NCBI GenBank assembly: GCA_903831545.1
Contig: CAIKYI010000023.1
Coordinates: 1 to 5,550 of the forward strand
Direction: 5' to 3'
Origin: an uncultured Methylobacter sp.
Lineage (GTDB): Bacteria; Pseudomonadota; Gammaproteobacteria; Methylococcales; Methylomonadaceae
Length of the DNA stretch: 5,550 nucleotides
Every line of letters starts with the position of its first letter. The stretch's first letter is position 1. Positions 1-5,550 of this stretch are shown piece after piece. The notes under the pieces were generated by a model. It was given only the letters and a program-made list of their open reading frames with translations, searched no databases and had not been told where the DNA came from. A program made the position numbers and the translations under genes.

Positions 1-1
1 T

Positions 2-664
2 CTGTTTGAACAACATAACATTAACGCCGTGATTTGCGATCCGTCTGAACTCGCATTTCATCACCAGGCGCTATGGCATGGTAATCGGCGCATTGATCTT
101 GTTTATAACCGGCTGACTGATTTTGGCTTGGAAGCAATGGCTCATCAGTCTTTACTTGAAGCTTATTTGACAGAGTCAGTTGTTGTTACGCCCCACCCAC
201 GAGCCCATGCACTGTATGCCGACAAAAGAAATCTTACGCTATTGACTGATGCTGCCGCACTGATTGATATTGGCGTAGATGAAAAAACAAGAGCTACTTT
301 GCTTGCAGGTATCGCCCATACCTTTACGGTAAAACCCAACGAAGCCGCAAACCTGTGGGAAGACCGTAAACAACTGTTTTTCAAGCCTGCTAAAGGTTAT
401 GGTAGCAAAGCCGCTTATCGTGGCGACAAATTAACCCGTCGTGTTTTTGGCGAAATTTTGCAGGGAGACTACGTTGCGCAAAGCTTGGTGCAGCCTAGTG
501 TGCGACAAGTGTCAGTTGAAAATAAAAGCGTCGATCTCAAGCTCGATTTGCGTCATTACGTCTATAACAGACAGACTCAATTGCTAAGTGCCCGCTTATA
601 TCAGGGACAAACCACAAATTTTCGCACTCCCGGTGGCGGCTTTGCCCGGGTTGTTGTTGTTTAG
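2..664 (+). CDS. ATP-grasp-like protein, C-terminal fragment (5' end outside window)
   Basis: This is the 3' end of a gene that begins before the window. The reading frame is open back to base 2, so the GTG at 29 is probably an internal valine and not the start. I do not recognise the exact family. Counting from that GTG, there is a segment LVYNRLTDF (residues 24-32), then KRNLTLL (66-72). A lysine/glycine-rich stretch, FFKPAKGYGSK (117-127), resembles the ATP-binding strand and loop of ATP-grasp enzymes. A later acidic strand LKLDLRHYVY (170-179) and the C-terminal NFRTPGGGFA (197-206) resemble the metal/phosphate-binding end of such folds. These are visual resemblances; substrate and reaction cannot be named. 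It could be a peptide-bond or amide-forming ligase, or a degenerate relative. A 140-base gap with its own promoter separates it from dapA, so the two are probably not in one operon. Confidence 0.6.
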   Translation: MFEQHNINAVICDPSELAFHHQALWHGNRRIDLVYNRLTDFGLEAMAHQSLLEAYLTESVVVTPHPRAHALYADKRNLTLLTDAAALIDIGVDEKTRATLLAGIAHTFTVKPNEAANLWEDRKQLFFKPAKGYGSKAAYRGDKLTRRVFGEILQGDYVAQSLVQPSVRQVSVENKSVDLKLDLRHYVYNRQTQLLSARLYQGQTTNFRTPGGGFARVVVV

Positions 665-691
665 GAATGCACTCCAAATAAGTTGAACTTC

Positions 692-739
692 TGTAGTGGG
701 CGAATTCATTCGCCCTGGGCAGATAAATCCGCCCCTACA
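692..739. repeat. 48-base double-hairpin palindromic repeat (REP/MITE-like)
   Basis: The element starts TGTAG and ends CTACA. The two halves are imperfect inverted copies of each other. Each half is itself a hairpin. The left one is perfect: GGGCGAAT (698-705), a 2-base loop, ATTCGCCC (708-715). The right one is GGGCAGAT (717-724), a 2-base loop, ATCCGCCC (727-734), with one mismatch. Such short, non-coding, nested palindromes are typical of dispersed REP-like or miniature elements between genes, although copy number cannot be seen from one window. No T-run follows, so it is not a standard intrinsic terminator, but the stems could still slow polymerase or protect the upstream transcript's 3' end. 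Confidence 0.8.
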
Positions 740-751
740 ATGGTATTTGCT

Positions 752-760
752 TGTTATAAT
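752..760 (+). promoter_or_regulatory. Extended -10 promoter for dapA-bamC
   Basis: The sequence TGTTATAAT contains a perfect sigma-70 -10 hexamer TATAAT (755-760) preceded by TG one base upstream, the extended -10 form. No good -35 hexamer lies at 16-18 bases upstream; that position falls in the right end of the palindromic repeat. Extended -10 promoters can work without a -35 box. A start of transcription near 766-768 would give a leader of about 38 bases before the dapA ATG. This is a prediction from sequence only. Confidence 0.65.
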
Positions 761-785
761 GCTGACCAGTTTTGTAACAGCATTA
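757..785. promoter_or_regulatory. Operator-like dyad overlapping the dapA -10 element
   Basis: A perfect 8-base inverted repeat, TAATGCTG (757-764) and CAGCATTA (778-785), is separated by 13 bases. The left arm shares four bases with the -10 hexamer and the right arm lies in the predicted early leader. This placement would suit a repressor that blocks polymerase. It would not form an RNA hairpin if transcription starts near 767, because the left arm would not be transcribed. No regulator can be named, and chance occurrence in AT-rich promoter DNA is possible. Confidence 0.4.
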
Positions 786-804
786 ATTCTGATCGAGAGA
801 CTTC

Positions 805-1683
805 ATGATTCAAGGTAGTATCGTAGCGTTAGTAACACCGATGGATGAACGCGGTGCGGTGGATAACGAAAGCTTAAAAAGATTGGTGGAATTTCATATC
901 GCCCAAGGAACGGATGCGCTGGTTGCAGTGGGCACCACTGGCGAGTCGGCAACGTTGGATGAACTTGAACACTGCGGTGTCATCAAGTCTGTTGTTGAGT
1001 TTGTCGCCGGCAGGATACCGGTTATTGCGGGAACAGGATCCAATTCTACGACTGAAGCGATTACCCTGACGCGTCTTGCCAAAGAAGTGGGTGCCGATGC
1101 CTGTTTGATTGTTACGCCTTACTACAACAAACCCACCCAGGAAGGTCTGTATCTGCATCATAAAGCGATTGCCGAGGCGGTGGATATTCCTCAGATTTTG
1201 TACAATGTTCCCGGGCGTACCGCTTGCGATATGCTGCCGGCAACAGTGGGTCGCTTGTCGCCCATTAAAAATATCATCGGGGTTAAAGAGGCTACAGCTG
1301 ATTTGTCCCGCGTTAAACAAATTCGCGATTTAACCGGTGACGACTTTGCAATTTATACCGGCGATGATGCCACCAGTCGAGAGTTCTGTCTGCTTGGCGG
1401 TAATGGCAGTATCACGGTAACAGGTAATGTGGCTCCCAAACTGGTTCATCAAATGATTATGGCGGCAATCGCCGGTGACAGGGAAACGGCGCTGGCGATT
1501 GATAACAAACTAGCCGGTTTACACCAAAAACTGTTTGTTGAATCTAACCCGATTCCGGTTAAATGGGCGGTTGCTGAAATGGGTTTAATGGCCAAGGGCA
1601 TTCGTTTACCTTTAACCTGGCTGACTGAAGCCTATTTTGAAGCGGTTCGTGAAGCAATGCGTCAGGCAGAAATTATTGTATGA
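805..1683 (+). CDS. dapA: 4-hydroxy-tetrahydrodipicolinate synthase
   Basis: This cytoplasmic aldolase condenses pyruvate with L-aspartate semialdehyde, the first committed step towards diaminopimelate and lysine. The 292-residue length and colinearity match the E. coli enzyme. The Schiff-base lysine is K161 in GVKEAT. The active-site threonines are T44 and T45 in GTTGES, with Y107 in YYNKP, Y133 in LYNVPGRT and the substrate-binding arginine R138. The fold is a TIM barrel. In the lysine feedback pocket, A49, H56, N80, E84 and Y106 match the E. coli residues, but E. coli H53 is replaced by E53. The ATG at 805 fits the family N terminus ([13 protein letters not shown]). A weak purine-rich site, GAGAGA (795-800), lies just upstream. 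The stop codon overlaps the bamC start. Confidence 0.97.
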   Translation: MIQGSIVALVTPMDERGAVDNESLKRLVEFHIAQGTDALVAVGTTGESATLDELEHCGVIKSVVEFVAGRIPVIAGTGSNSTTEAITLTRLAKEVGADACLIVTPYYNKPTQEGLYLHHKAIAEAVDIPQILYNVPGRTACDMLPATVGRLSPIKNIIGVKEATADLSRVKQIRDLTGDDFAIYTGDDATSREFCLLGGNGSITVTGNVAPKLVHQMIMAAIAGDRETALAIDNKLAGLHQKLFVESNPIPVKWAVAEMGLMAKGIRLPLTWLTEAYFEAVREAMRQAEIIV

Positions 1684-2354
1684 ATATCAAAATAAAGTTA
1701 CTTCTCATCGTTGCCGTAGTATTTAATCTAACGGCATGCAGCACCATAAAATCCTATTTTCCTGATAAAGAAAAAGATTATCAGTTTACAACCGAAATCC
1801 CGCCTTTGATTTTGCCACCTGATCTTGCCGGCGATACGTTGGTAAAAGTGCCCGCAGCAGCAGTTGCTCCGGTTGCGCCAGTAAACGAAGAAGCTTCTGA
1901 GATACTACAAACCTCACGCCCAGTTGAGCCCGAACCCGAACCGTTGGTCGACCGGAAATTAATTAAGGTTGAACTGGTTGACGCCGAGCAGGCAACCAAA
2001 CGCTTGCGTATTGGAGCAAATCAAGTAATGGCTTGGCGTATGGTTGGCAAGGCCTTAAGCCGAAAGACGCTTGAAGTGACTGATCGCGATCAGGAAAAAG
2101 GGTTGTTTCATGTTCGTTATGATCCGAATAAACAGCCCTTTGAAGACGAGTCTTTTTTGGATGAGATAAATTTTCTGTTTAAAGGCTTTGTTAGTGACGA
2201 ACAGCAATATATCCTCAAATTGGTAGAAACCAACGCCCAGACCGAGGTCATTATTATGGATAAAGATGAAAAGCCAGTCGCTGATGCGACGAGCTTAAGT
2301 TTATTAACCTTATTAAATGACACCATAAAAGCTGACTTATCATCTAAAAAATAG
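1680..2354 (+). CDS. bamC: Outer membrane assembly lipoprotein BamC, short single-domain form
   Basis: BamC (formerly NlpB/DapX) is an accessory lipoprotein of the BAM complex that inserts beta-barrel proteins into the outer membrane. The N terminus is a lipoprotein signal: positive MNIKIK, a hydrophobic core and lipobox LTAC with the lipidated cysteine at C20. After it come [10 protein letters not shown] (40-49), a proline-rich segment like that near the BamC N terminus, and a low-complexity Ala/Pro/Glu linker (about 56-90). One helix-grip-like domain follows (about 92-220), containing KPVADATS (198-205), which resembles the KPVADAAS segment of E. coli BamC. At 224 residues it is far shorter than the E. 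coli protein (344) and ends where the first of E. coli's two globular domains ends, so the second is absent. Its ATG overlaps the dapA stop in ATGA with only a weak AGG upstream, which suggests translational coupling. Confidence 0.88.
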   Translation: MNIKIKLLLIVAVVFNLTACSTIKSYFPDKEKDYQFTTEIPPLILPPDLAGDTLVKVPAAAVAPVAPVNEEASEILQTSRPVEPEPEPLVDRKLIKVELVDAEQATKRLRIGANQVMAWRMVGKALSRKTLEVTDRDQEKGLFHVRYDPNKQPFEDESFLDEINFLFKGFVSDEQQYILKLVETNAQTEVIIMDKDEKPVADATSLSLLTLLNDTIKADLSSKK

Positions 2355-2356
2355 AC

Positions 2357-2429
2357 AAGGTAAAAGGTTCAAGGTAATTGTTAATAGACCATCTCCTTGA
2401 ACCTAGCACCTTCAACCTTGAACCTTGCA
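2357..2429. repeat. Opposing arrays of a heptanucleotide repeat
   Basis: The bamC-purL gap is built from 7-base units. Three AAGGTNN units lie head to tail at 2357-2377. Five units of the opposite orientation, consensus CCTTGAA, lie at 2395-2429. Within the right array two 16-base stretches (2395-2410 and 2416-2431) differ at one position, a 21-base period equal to three heptads. Facing units form a perfect 10-base stem, AGGTTCAAGG (2365-2374) with CCTTGAACCT (2395-2404), around a 20-base loop. The design resembles the short tandemly repeated heptamers known from filamentous cyanobacteria, but relationship is not implied. No T-run follows the stem, so a terminator is not supported. It could affect transcript processing or purL translation. 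Confidence 0.8.
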
Positions 2430-2442
2430 CCCAATCTCGTAC

Positions 2443-5400
2443 ATGTTAAAAATTTCCGGCTGTTCCGCGCTATCCGATTTCCGTATCAATAAACTTCTTG
2501 CCGAGCTTCAGTGTATAGAACCTGACCTTAAAGCCCTGTCGGCGCAGTTTATTCATTTTGTCGATCTTGAAACTGATTTGAGTGAAAGTCAGGCCAATAT
2601 TTTGCAGCAATTGCTGGCTTACGGCAGTACTCAAAGTACCGGCGTTGTTTCAGGGCAGCGATTGCTGGTTGTGCCACGTTCGGGCACGATTTCACCCTGG
2701 TCCAGCAAGGCGACCGAAATAGCCCGGCGCTGCGGACTGGTCGAAGTTAATCGTATTGAGCGGGGTATTGAATACACCCTGGAAACCGGAAACCCCTTAG
2801 CAGCACCGGCAAAAGCATTGCTGCATGACCGAATGACGCAATCTGTTTTGGACGCTGACAGTGAGCCGGAATTATTTGCTCATCATCAACCCAAATCTTT
2901 ATTAACCGTTGCGATTTTAGAGCAGGGTCCTGAGGCGCTGGTTAACGCCAACATGGAACTGGGTCTTGCTTTGTCGGAAGATGAAATTGCCTATTTAACA
3001 GACAGCTTTCTAGCCTTGAACAGAAATCCGACCGATGTTGAATTGATGATGTTTGCGCAGGCCAATTCCGAGCATTGTCGTCACAAGATTTTTAATGCCG
3101 ACTGGACCATTGATGGCGTAGAGCAGGCAAAATCCCTGTTCAGCATGATTCGTAATACGGCACAGCAAAGTCCGGACGGGATTTTATCTGCTTACAGTGA
3201 TAACGCCTCGGTCATGGTTGGTTCCAGTGCCAAGGTTTTTATACGCAATCCCCAAACCGGCGAATATGCTTATGTCGAAGAAGACGCGCATTTGCTGATG
3301 AAAGTTGAAACCCATAACCACCCGACTGCAATTTCGCCTTATCCAGGAGCCGCAACCGGTTCCGGCGGTGAAATTCGCGATGAAGGTGCTACCGGCCGCG
3401 GATCTTCGCCCAAAGCCGGCTTGACTGGTTTTTCTGTGTCGCATTTAAAAATCCCCGGTTACCCGCAACCTTGGGAAATCGACAATGGCAAACCGGAACG
3501 TATCGCTTCCGCGTTAACGATCATGCTCGAAGGGCCGCTAGGTGGCGCAGCATTTAATAACGAGTTTGGCCGACCCAATCTGGCCGGCTATTTTCGTAGC
3601 TTTGAGCAGGCGGTTCCAGGCACTCAACATGAGTTTCGCGGGTATCATAAACCCATTATGATTGCTGGCGGCCTGGGTAATATCCGGCCTATGCTGGTTA
3701 ATAAACAGCCGATTCCTCCAGGATCGTTAATTATCATTTTGGGGGGTCCGGCCATGCTGATTGGTCTGGGCGGCAGTGCAGCTTCCTCGCAGGCTTCCGG
3801 CGAAGGTTCTGAAGATCTGGATTTTGCCTCGGTGCAACGCGAAAACCCGGAAATGGAACGTCGCTGTCAGGAAGTGATCAATCACTGCAATGCGTTGGGG
3901 CATGATACGCCAATTGTTTCAATTCATGATATTGGCGCGGGTGGCTTATCTAACGCCGTTCCTGAAATAATTCACGATTGCGAGCGCGGCGGACGTTTTG
4001 AATTGCGCAAGGTGCACAATGCCGATATGGGCATGTCGCCGATGCAAATCTGGTGCAATGAAGCGCAAGAACGTTATGTGATTGCGATTAAACCCGAAGC
4101 ACTTGATTTGTTTACCCGTTTTTGCGAGCGCGAGCATTGTCTGTTTGCGGTGATTGGCGAGGCAACTGAAGAGCAACATCTATCCTTGAATGATGAATTG
4201 CTTAACGACAAGCCGGTTGATATTCCGATGTCGGTGTTATTTGGCAAGTCACCTAAAATGCACCGGAAAGTTGAGCATGTTGCGGCCAAAACCAAAGCAC
4301 TAGATTTGAGAAGAATTACGCTGAACGAGACAGTTAAGCGTGTTTTGTCATTTCCGGCAGTCGCTGATAAAAGCTTTTTGATACATATTGGCGACCGTTC
4401 CGTAACTGGTCTGGTTGCGCGGGATCAAATGGTTGGTCCCTGGCAAGTACCGGTAGCGGATGTCGCGGTCACTGCAGTCGGTTTTTACGCGGCAGCAGGT
4501 GAGGCCATGGCCATGGGCGAACGTTCGCCGATCGCAGTGATTGACGCCCCCGCTTCTGGTCGCATGGCGATAGGCGAGGCAATTACCAATATTGCGGCTG
4601 CCAGCATAGCGTCATTACAAAAAATCAAACTCTCCGCTAACTGGATGGCGGCAGCGGGCTATCAAGGCGAAGATGCGGCTTTATTCGATACGGTTAAAGC
4701 GGTTGGCATGGAGTTGTGTCCGGCCTTGGGCATCGCGATACCTGTGGGCAAGGATTCGCTGTCGATGAAAACCGTCTGGAAAGTTGACGGAAGGGCTCCG
4801 ACGGCTCCCGATAGTGTTGTGGCATATCCTCAATCTACAGAGGAACTATCTGACGTTACACCACTAGAAGCCGGGGAGTTGGAACAAGGCAGCGAGCAGG
4901 AAAACTGTGAGCCCTTAACAACCCAGAAAACACAAATCGAAAAAACCATGACTGCGCCCTTGTCGCTGGTTATCACCGCTTTTGCTCCGGTCCTTGATAT
5001 TACTAAAACCCTGACCCCTCAACTGAAGTATGTGTCCGATGAAGACAGTACTTTAATCTTGATTGATCTTGGGGCCGGGAAAAACCGCCTGGGCGGTTCT
5101 GTGCTGGCGCAAGTTTATAACCAGTTGGGCGATGAGTGTCCTGATCTGGACGAAGCCGGTTTGGTAAAAGCATTTTTCGACGCGATTCAAACGCTGAATG
5201 CCCAGGATAAATTACTAAGTTATCATGATCGTTCCGATGGCGGTTTGTTGACGACGGTTGCCGAAATGATGTTTGCCGGCAGATTGGGGGTAACCTTAAC
5301 CCTTGATTGTTTGGGCGAAGATGTGTTTGCAGCGTTGTTCAATGAAGAACTGGGCGCGGTGGTGCAGGTGCGGCAGAGCGATTGCAAGGAGGTTGTGGCG

Positions 5401-5550
5401 TTCCTGCATGACTCAGGCTTGATTGATTGCACTTATATTATTGGCAAGGTTAAAGAAGATCAGCAGCTGATGATTCGGTATTTCGGAGAGGTTATTTATT
5501 CGGCAGGCCGCGCTAAAATTCAGGGTTACTGGTCTGAACTCAGTTATAAA
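2443..5550 (+). CDS. purL: Phosphoribosylformylglycinamidine synthase, 3' end outside window
   Basis: PurL converts FGAR, glutamine and ATP to FGAM in purine biosynthesis. The 1036 residues seen align throughout with the large single-chain E. coli enzyme (about 1295 residues). The N-terminal PurS-like domain includes [11 protein letters not shown] (82-92). The linker/FGAR region contains NSEHCRHK (208-215). The first synthetase half carries [10 protein letters not shown] (287-296), [12 protein letters not shown] (367-378) and [10 protein letters not shown] (495-504). The second half carries GDRSVTG (650-656), MVGPWQVP (663-670), SANWMAAAG (731-739), [10 protein letters not shown] (768-777) and YHDRSDGGL (927-935). 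The glutaminase domain must lie beyond the edge. The ATG at 2443 fits the family start ([16 protein letters not shown]) but has no Shine-Dalgarno sequence; the preceding bases are repeat-derived and pyrimidine-rich. Residues about 781-835 contain an unusual acidic insertion of roughly 48 residues, in frame. Confidence 0.97.
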   Translation, partial: MLKISGCSALSDFRINKLLAELQCIEPDLKALSAQFIHFVDLETDLSESQANILQQLLAYGSTQSTGVVSGQRLLVVPRSGTISPWSSKATEIARRCGLVEVNRIERGIEYTLETGNPLAAPAKALLHDRMTQSVLDADSEPELFAHHQPKSLLTVAILEQGPEALVNANMELGLALSEDEIAYLTDSFLALNRNPTDVELMMFAQANSEHCRHKIFNADWTIDGVEQAKSLFSMIRNTAQQSPDGILSAYSDNASVMVGSSAKVFIRNPQTGEYAYVEEDAHLLMKVETHNHPTAISPYPGAATGSGGEIRDEGATGRGSSPKAGLTGFSVSHLKIPGYPQPWEIDNGKPERIASALTIMLEGPLGGAAFNNEFGRPNLAGYFRSFEQAVPGTQHEFRGYHKPIMIAGGLGNIRPMLVNKQPIPPGSLIIILGGPAMLIGLGGSAASSQASGEGSEDLDFASVQRENPEMERRCQEVINHCNALGHDTPIVSIHDIGAGGLSNAVPEIIHDCERGGRFELRKVHNADMGMSPMQIWCNEAQERYVIAIKPEALDLFTRFCEREHCLFAVIGEATEEQHLSLNDELLNDKPVDIPMSVLFGKSPKMHRKVEHVAAKTKALDLRRITLNETVKRVLSFPAVADKSFLIHIGDRSVTGLVARDQMVGPWQVPVADVAVTAVGFYAAAGEAMAMGERSPIAVIDAPASGRMAIGEAITNIAAASIASLQKIKLSANWMAAAGYQGEDAALFDTVKAVGMELCPALGIAIPVGKDSLSMKTVWKVDGRAPTAPDSVVAYPQSTEELSDVTPLEAGELEQGSEQENCEPLTTQKTQIEKTMTAPLSLVITAFAPVLDITKTLTPQLKYVSDEDSTLILIDLGAGKNRLGGSVLAQVYNQLGDECPDLDEAGLVKAFFDAIQTLNAQDKLLSYHDRSDGGLLTTVAEMMFAGRLGVTLTLDCLGEDVFAALFNEELGAVVQVRQSDCKEVVAFLHDSGLIDCTYIIGKVKEDQQLMIRYFGEVIYSAGRAKIQGYWSELSYK
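4783..4947 (+). other. In-frame insertion segment within PurL
   Basis: Between W779 of the [10 protein letters not shown] motif and the MTAPLSLV motif starting at M836 there are 56 residues, where E. coli PurL, from memory, has about 8. The extra stretch is polar and acidic, rich in Glu, Thr, Pro, Ser and Gln, and contains no recognisable motif; it looks like a disordered surface loop. The frame is intact on both sides and the conserved motifs resume directly. The DNA includes a small inverted repeat, GATAGT (4810-4815) with ACTATC (4845-4850), and a nested CCTC/GAGG pair, too weak to prove a mobile origin. The exact borders are approximate. Confidence 0.7.

Noticed and set aside
29..31. GTG as the start codon of the first gene
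   Set aside because: The frame stays open to base 2 with plausible coding sequence (LFEQHNINA) before it, and no ribosome binding site precedes the GTG. The gene is best read as cut by the window edge.
692..739. CRISPR repeat or intrinsic terminator
   Set aside because: There is one copy only with no spacer array, and no T-run follows either hairpin.
874..1320. Long minus-strand open frame inside dapA (148 codons)
   Set aside because: It lies wholly within a confidently identified gene, its product has no recognisable motif, and its composition is that of an antisense shadow.
2365..2404. Intrinsic terminator between bamC and purL
   Set aside because: The 10-base stem is real but has a 20-base loop, is not GC-rich and has no T-run after it. 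It is better explained as facing heptamer repeats.
3184..3444. Minus-strand open frame within purL, with others at 3946-4179, 4074-4295 and 5223-5432
   Set aside because: Each is antisense to conserved PurL motifs and shows no domain, signal or promoter of its own.
4810..4850. Palindromic mobile element inside the PurL insertion
   Set aside because: The inverted repeat is only 6 bases with a 4-base nested pair and asymmetric spacing. There are no target-site duplications visible, so it could easily be chance.
4783..4947. Frameshift or sequencing error as the cause of the odd PurL segment
   Set aside because: The same frame carries conserved motifs on both sides and has no stop codon. A pair of compensating errors would not add about 144 bases.

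Overview
The window looks like ordinary chromosomal housekeeping DNA from a gammaproteobacterium. All four genes lie on the plus strand: a 3' fragment of an ATP-grasp-like protein, then complete dapA, complete bamC, and a large 5' part of purL that runs off the right edge. The dapA-bamC pair, a single-chain FGAM synthase closely resembling the E. coli enzyme, and a lipoprotein carrying the BamC helix-grip domain all point to Gammaproteobacteria. Base composition is near balanced. A methanotroph-like lineage (Methylococcales) is possible from the overall character, but this is an impression and not a demonstrated assignment.

Layout. Positions 2-664 hold the C-terminal part of an unassigned ATP-grasp-like protein. 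Positions 665-804 are a 140-base intergenic region. It carries a 48-base double-hairpin palindrome (692-739), an extended -10 promoter (752-760), and an 8+8 base dyad (757-785) that overlaps the -10 element. DapA (805-1683) overlaps bamC (1680-2354) by four bases (ATGA), so the two are probably translationally coupled. Positions 2355-2442 are filled almost entirely by heptanucleotide repeats in opposing orientation. PurL begins at 2443 with no visible Shine-Dalgarno sequence and stays open to the last base.

How the genes relate. DapA makes the first committed intermediate of the diaminopimelate/lysine branch, which feeds peptidoglycan. BamC is an outer-membrane assembly lipoprotein that sits beside dapA in many gammaproteobacteria. 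PurL is the fourth step of purine synthesis; in E. coli the gene after bamC is another purine gene, purC. There is no phage, transposase, CRISPR or defence gene here. The most notable features are a roughly 48-residue insertion in PurL, the two different repeat families in the two intergenic gaps, the one-domain BamC, and a changed residue in the lysine feedback site of DapA. I see no convincing new biological system.
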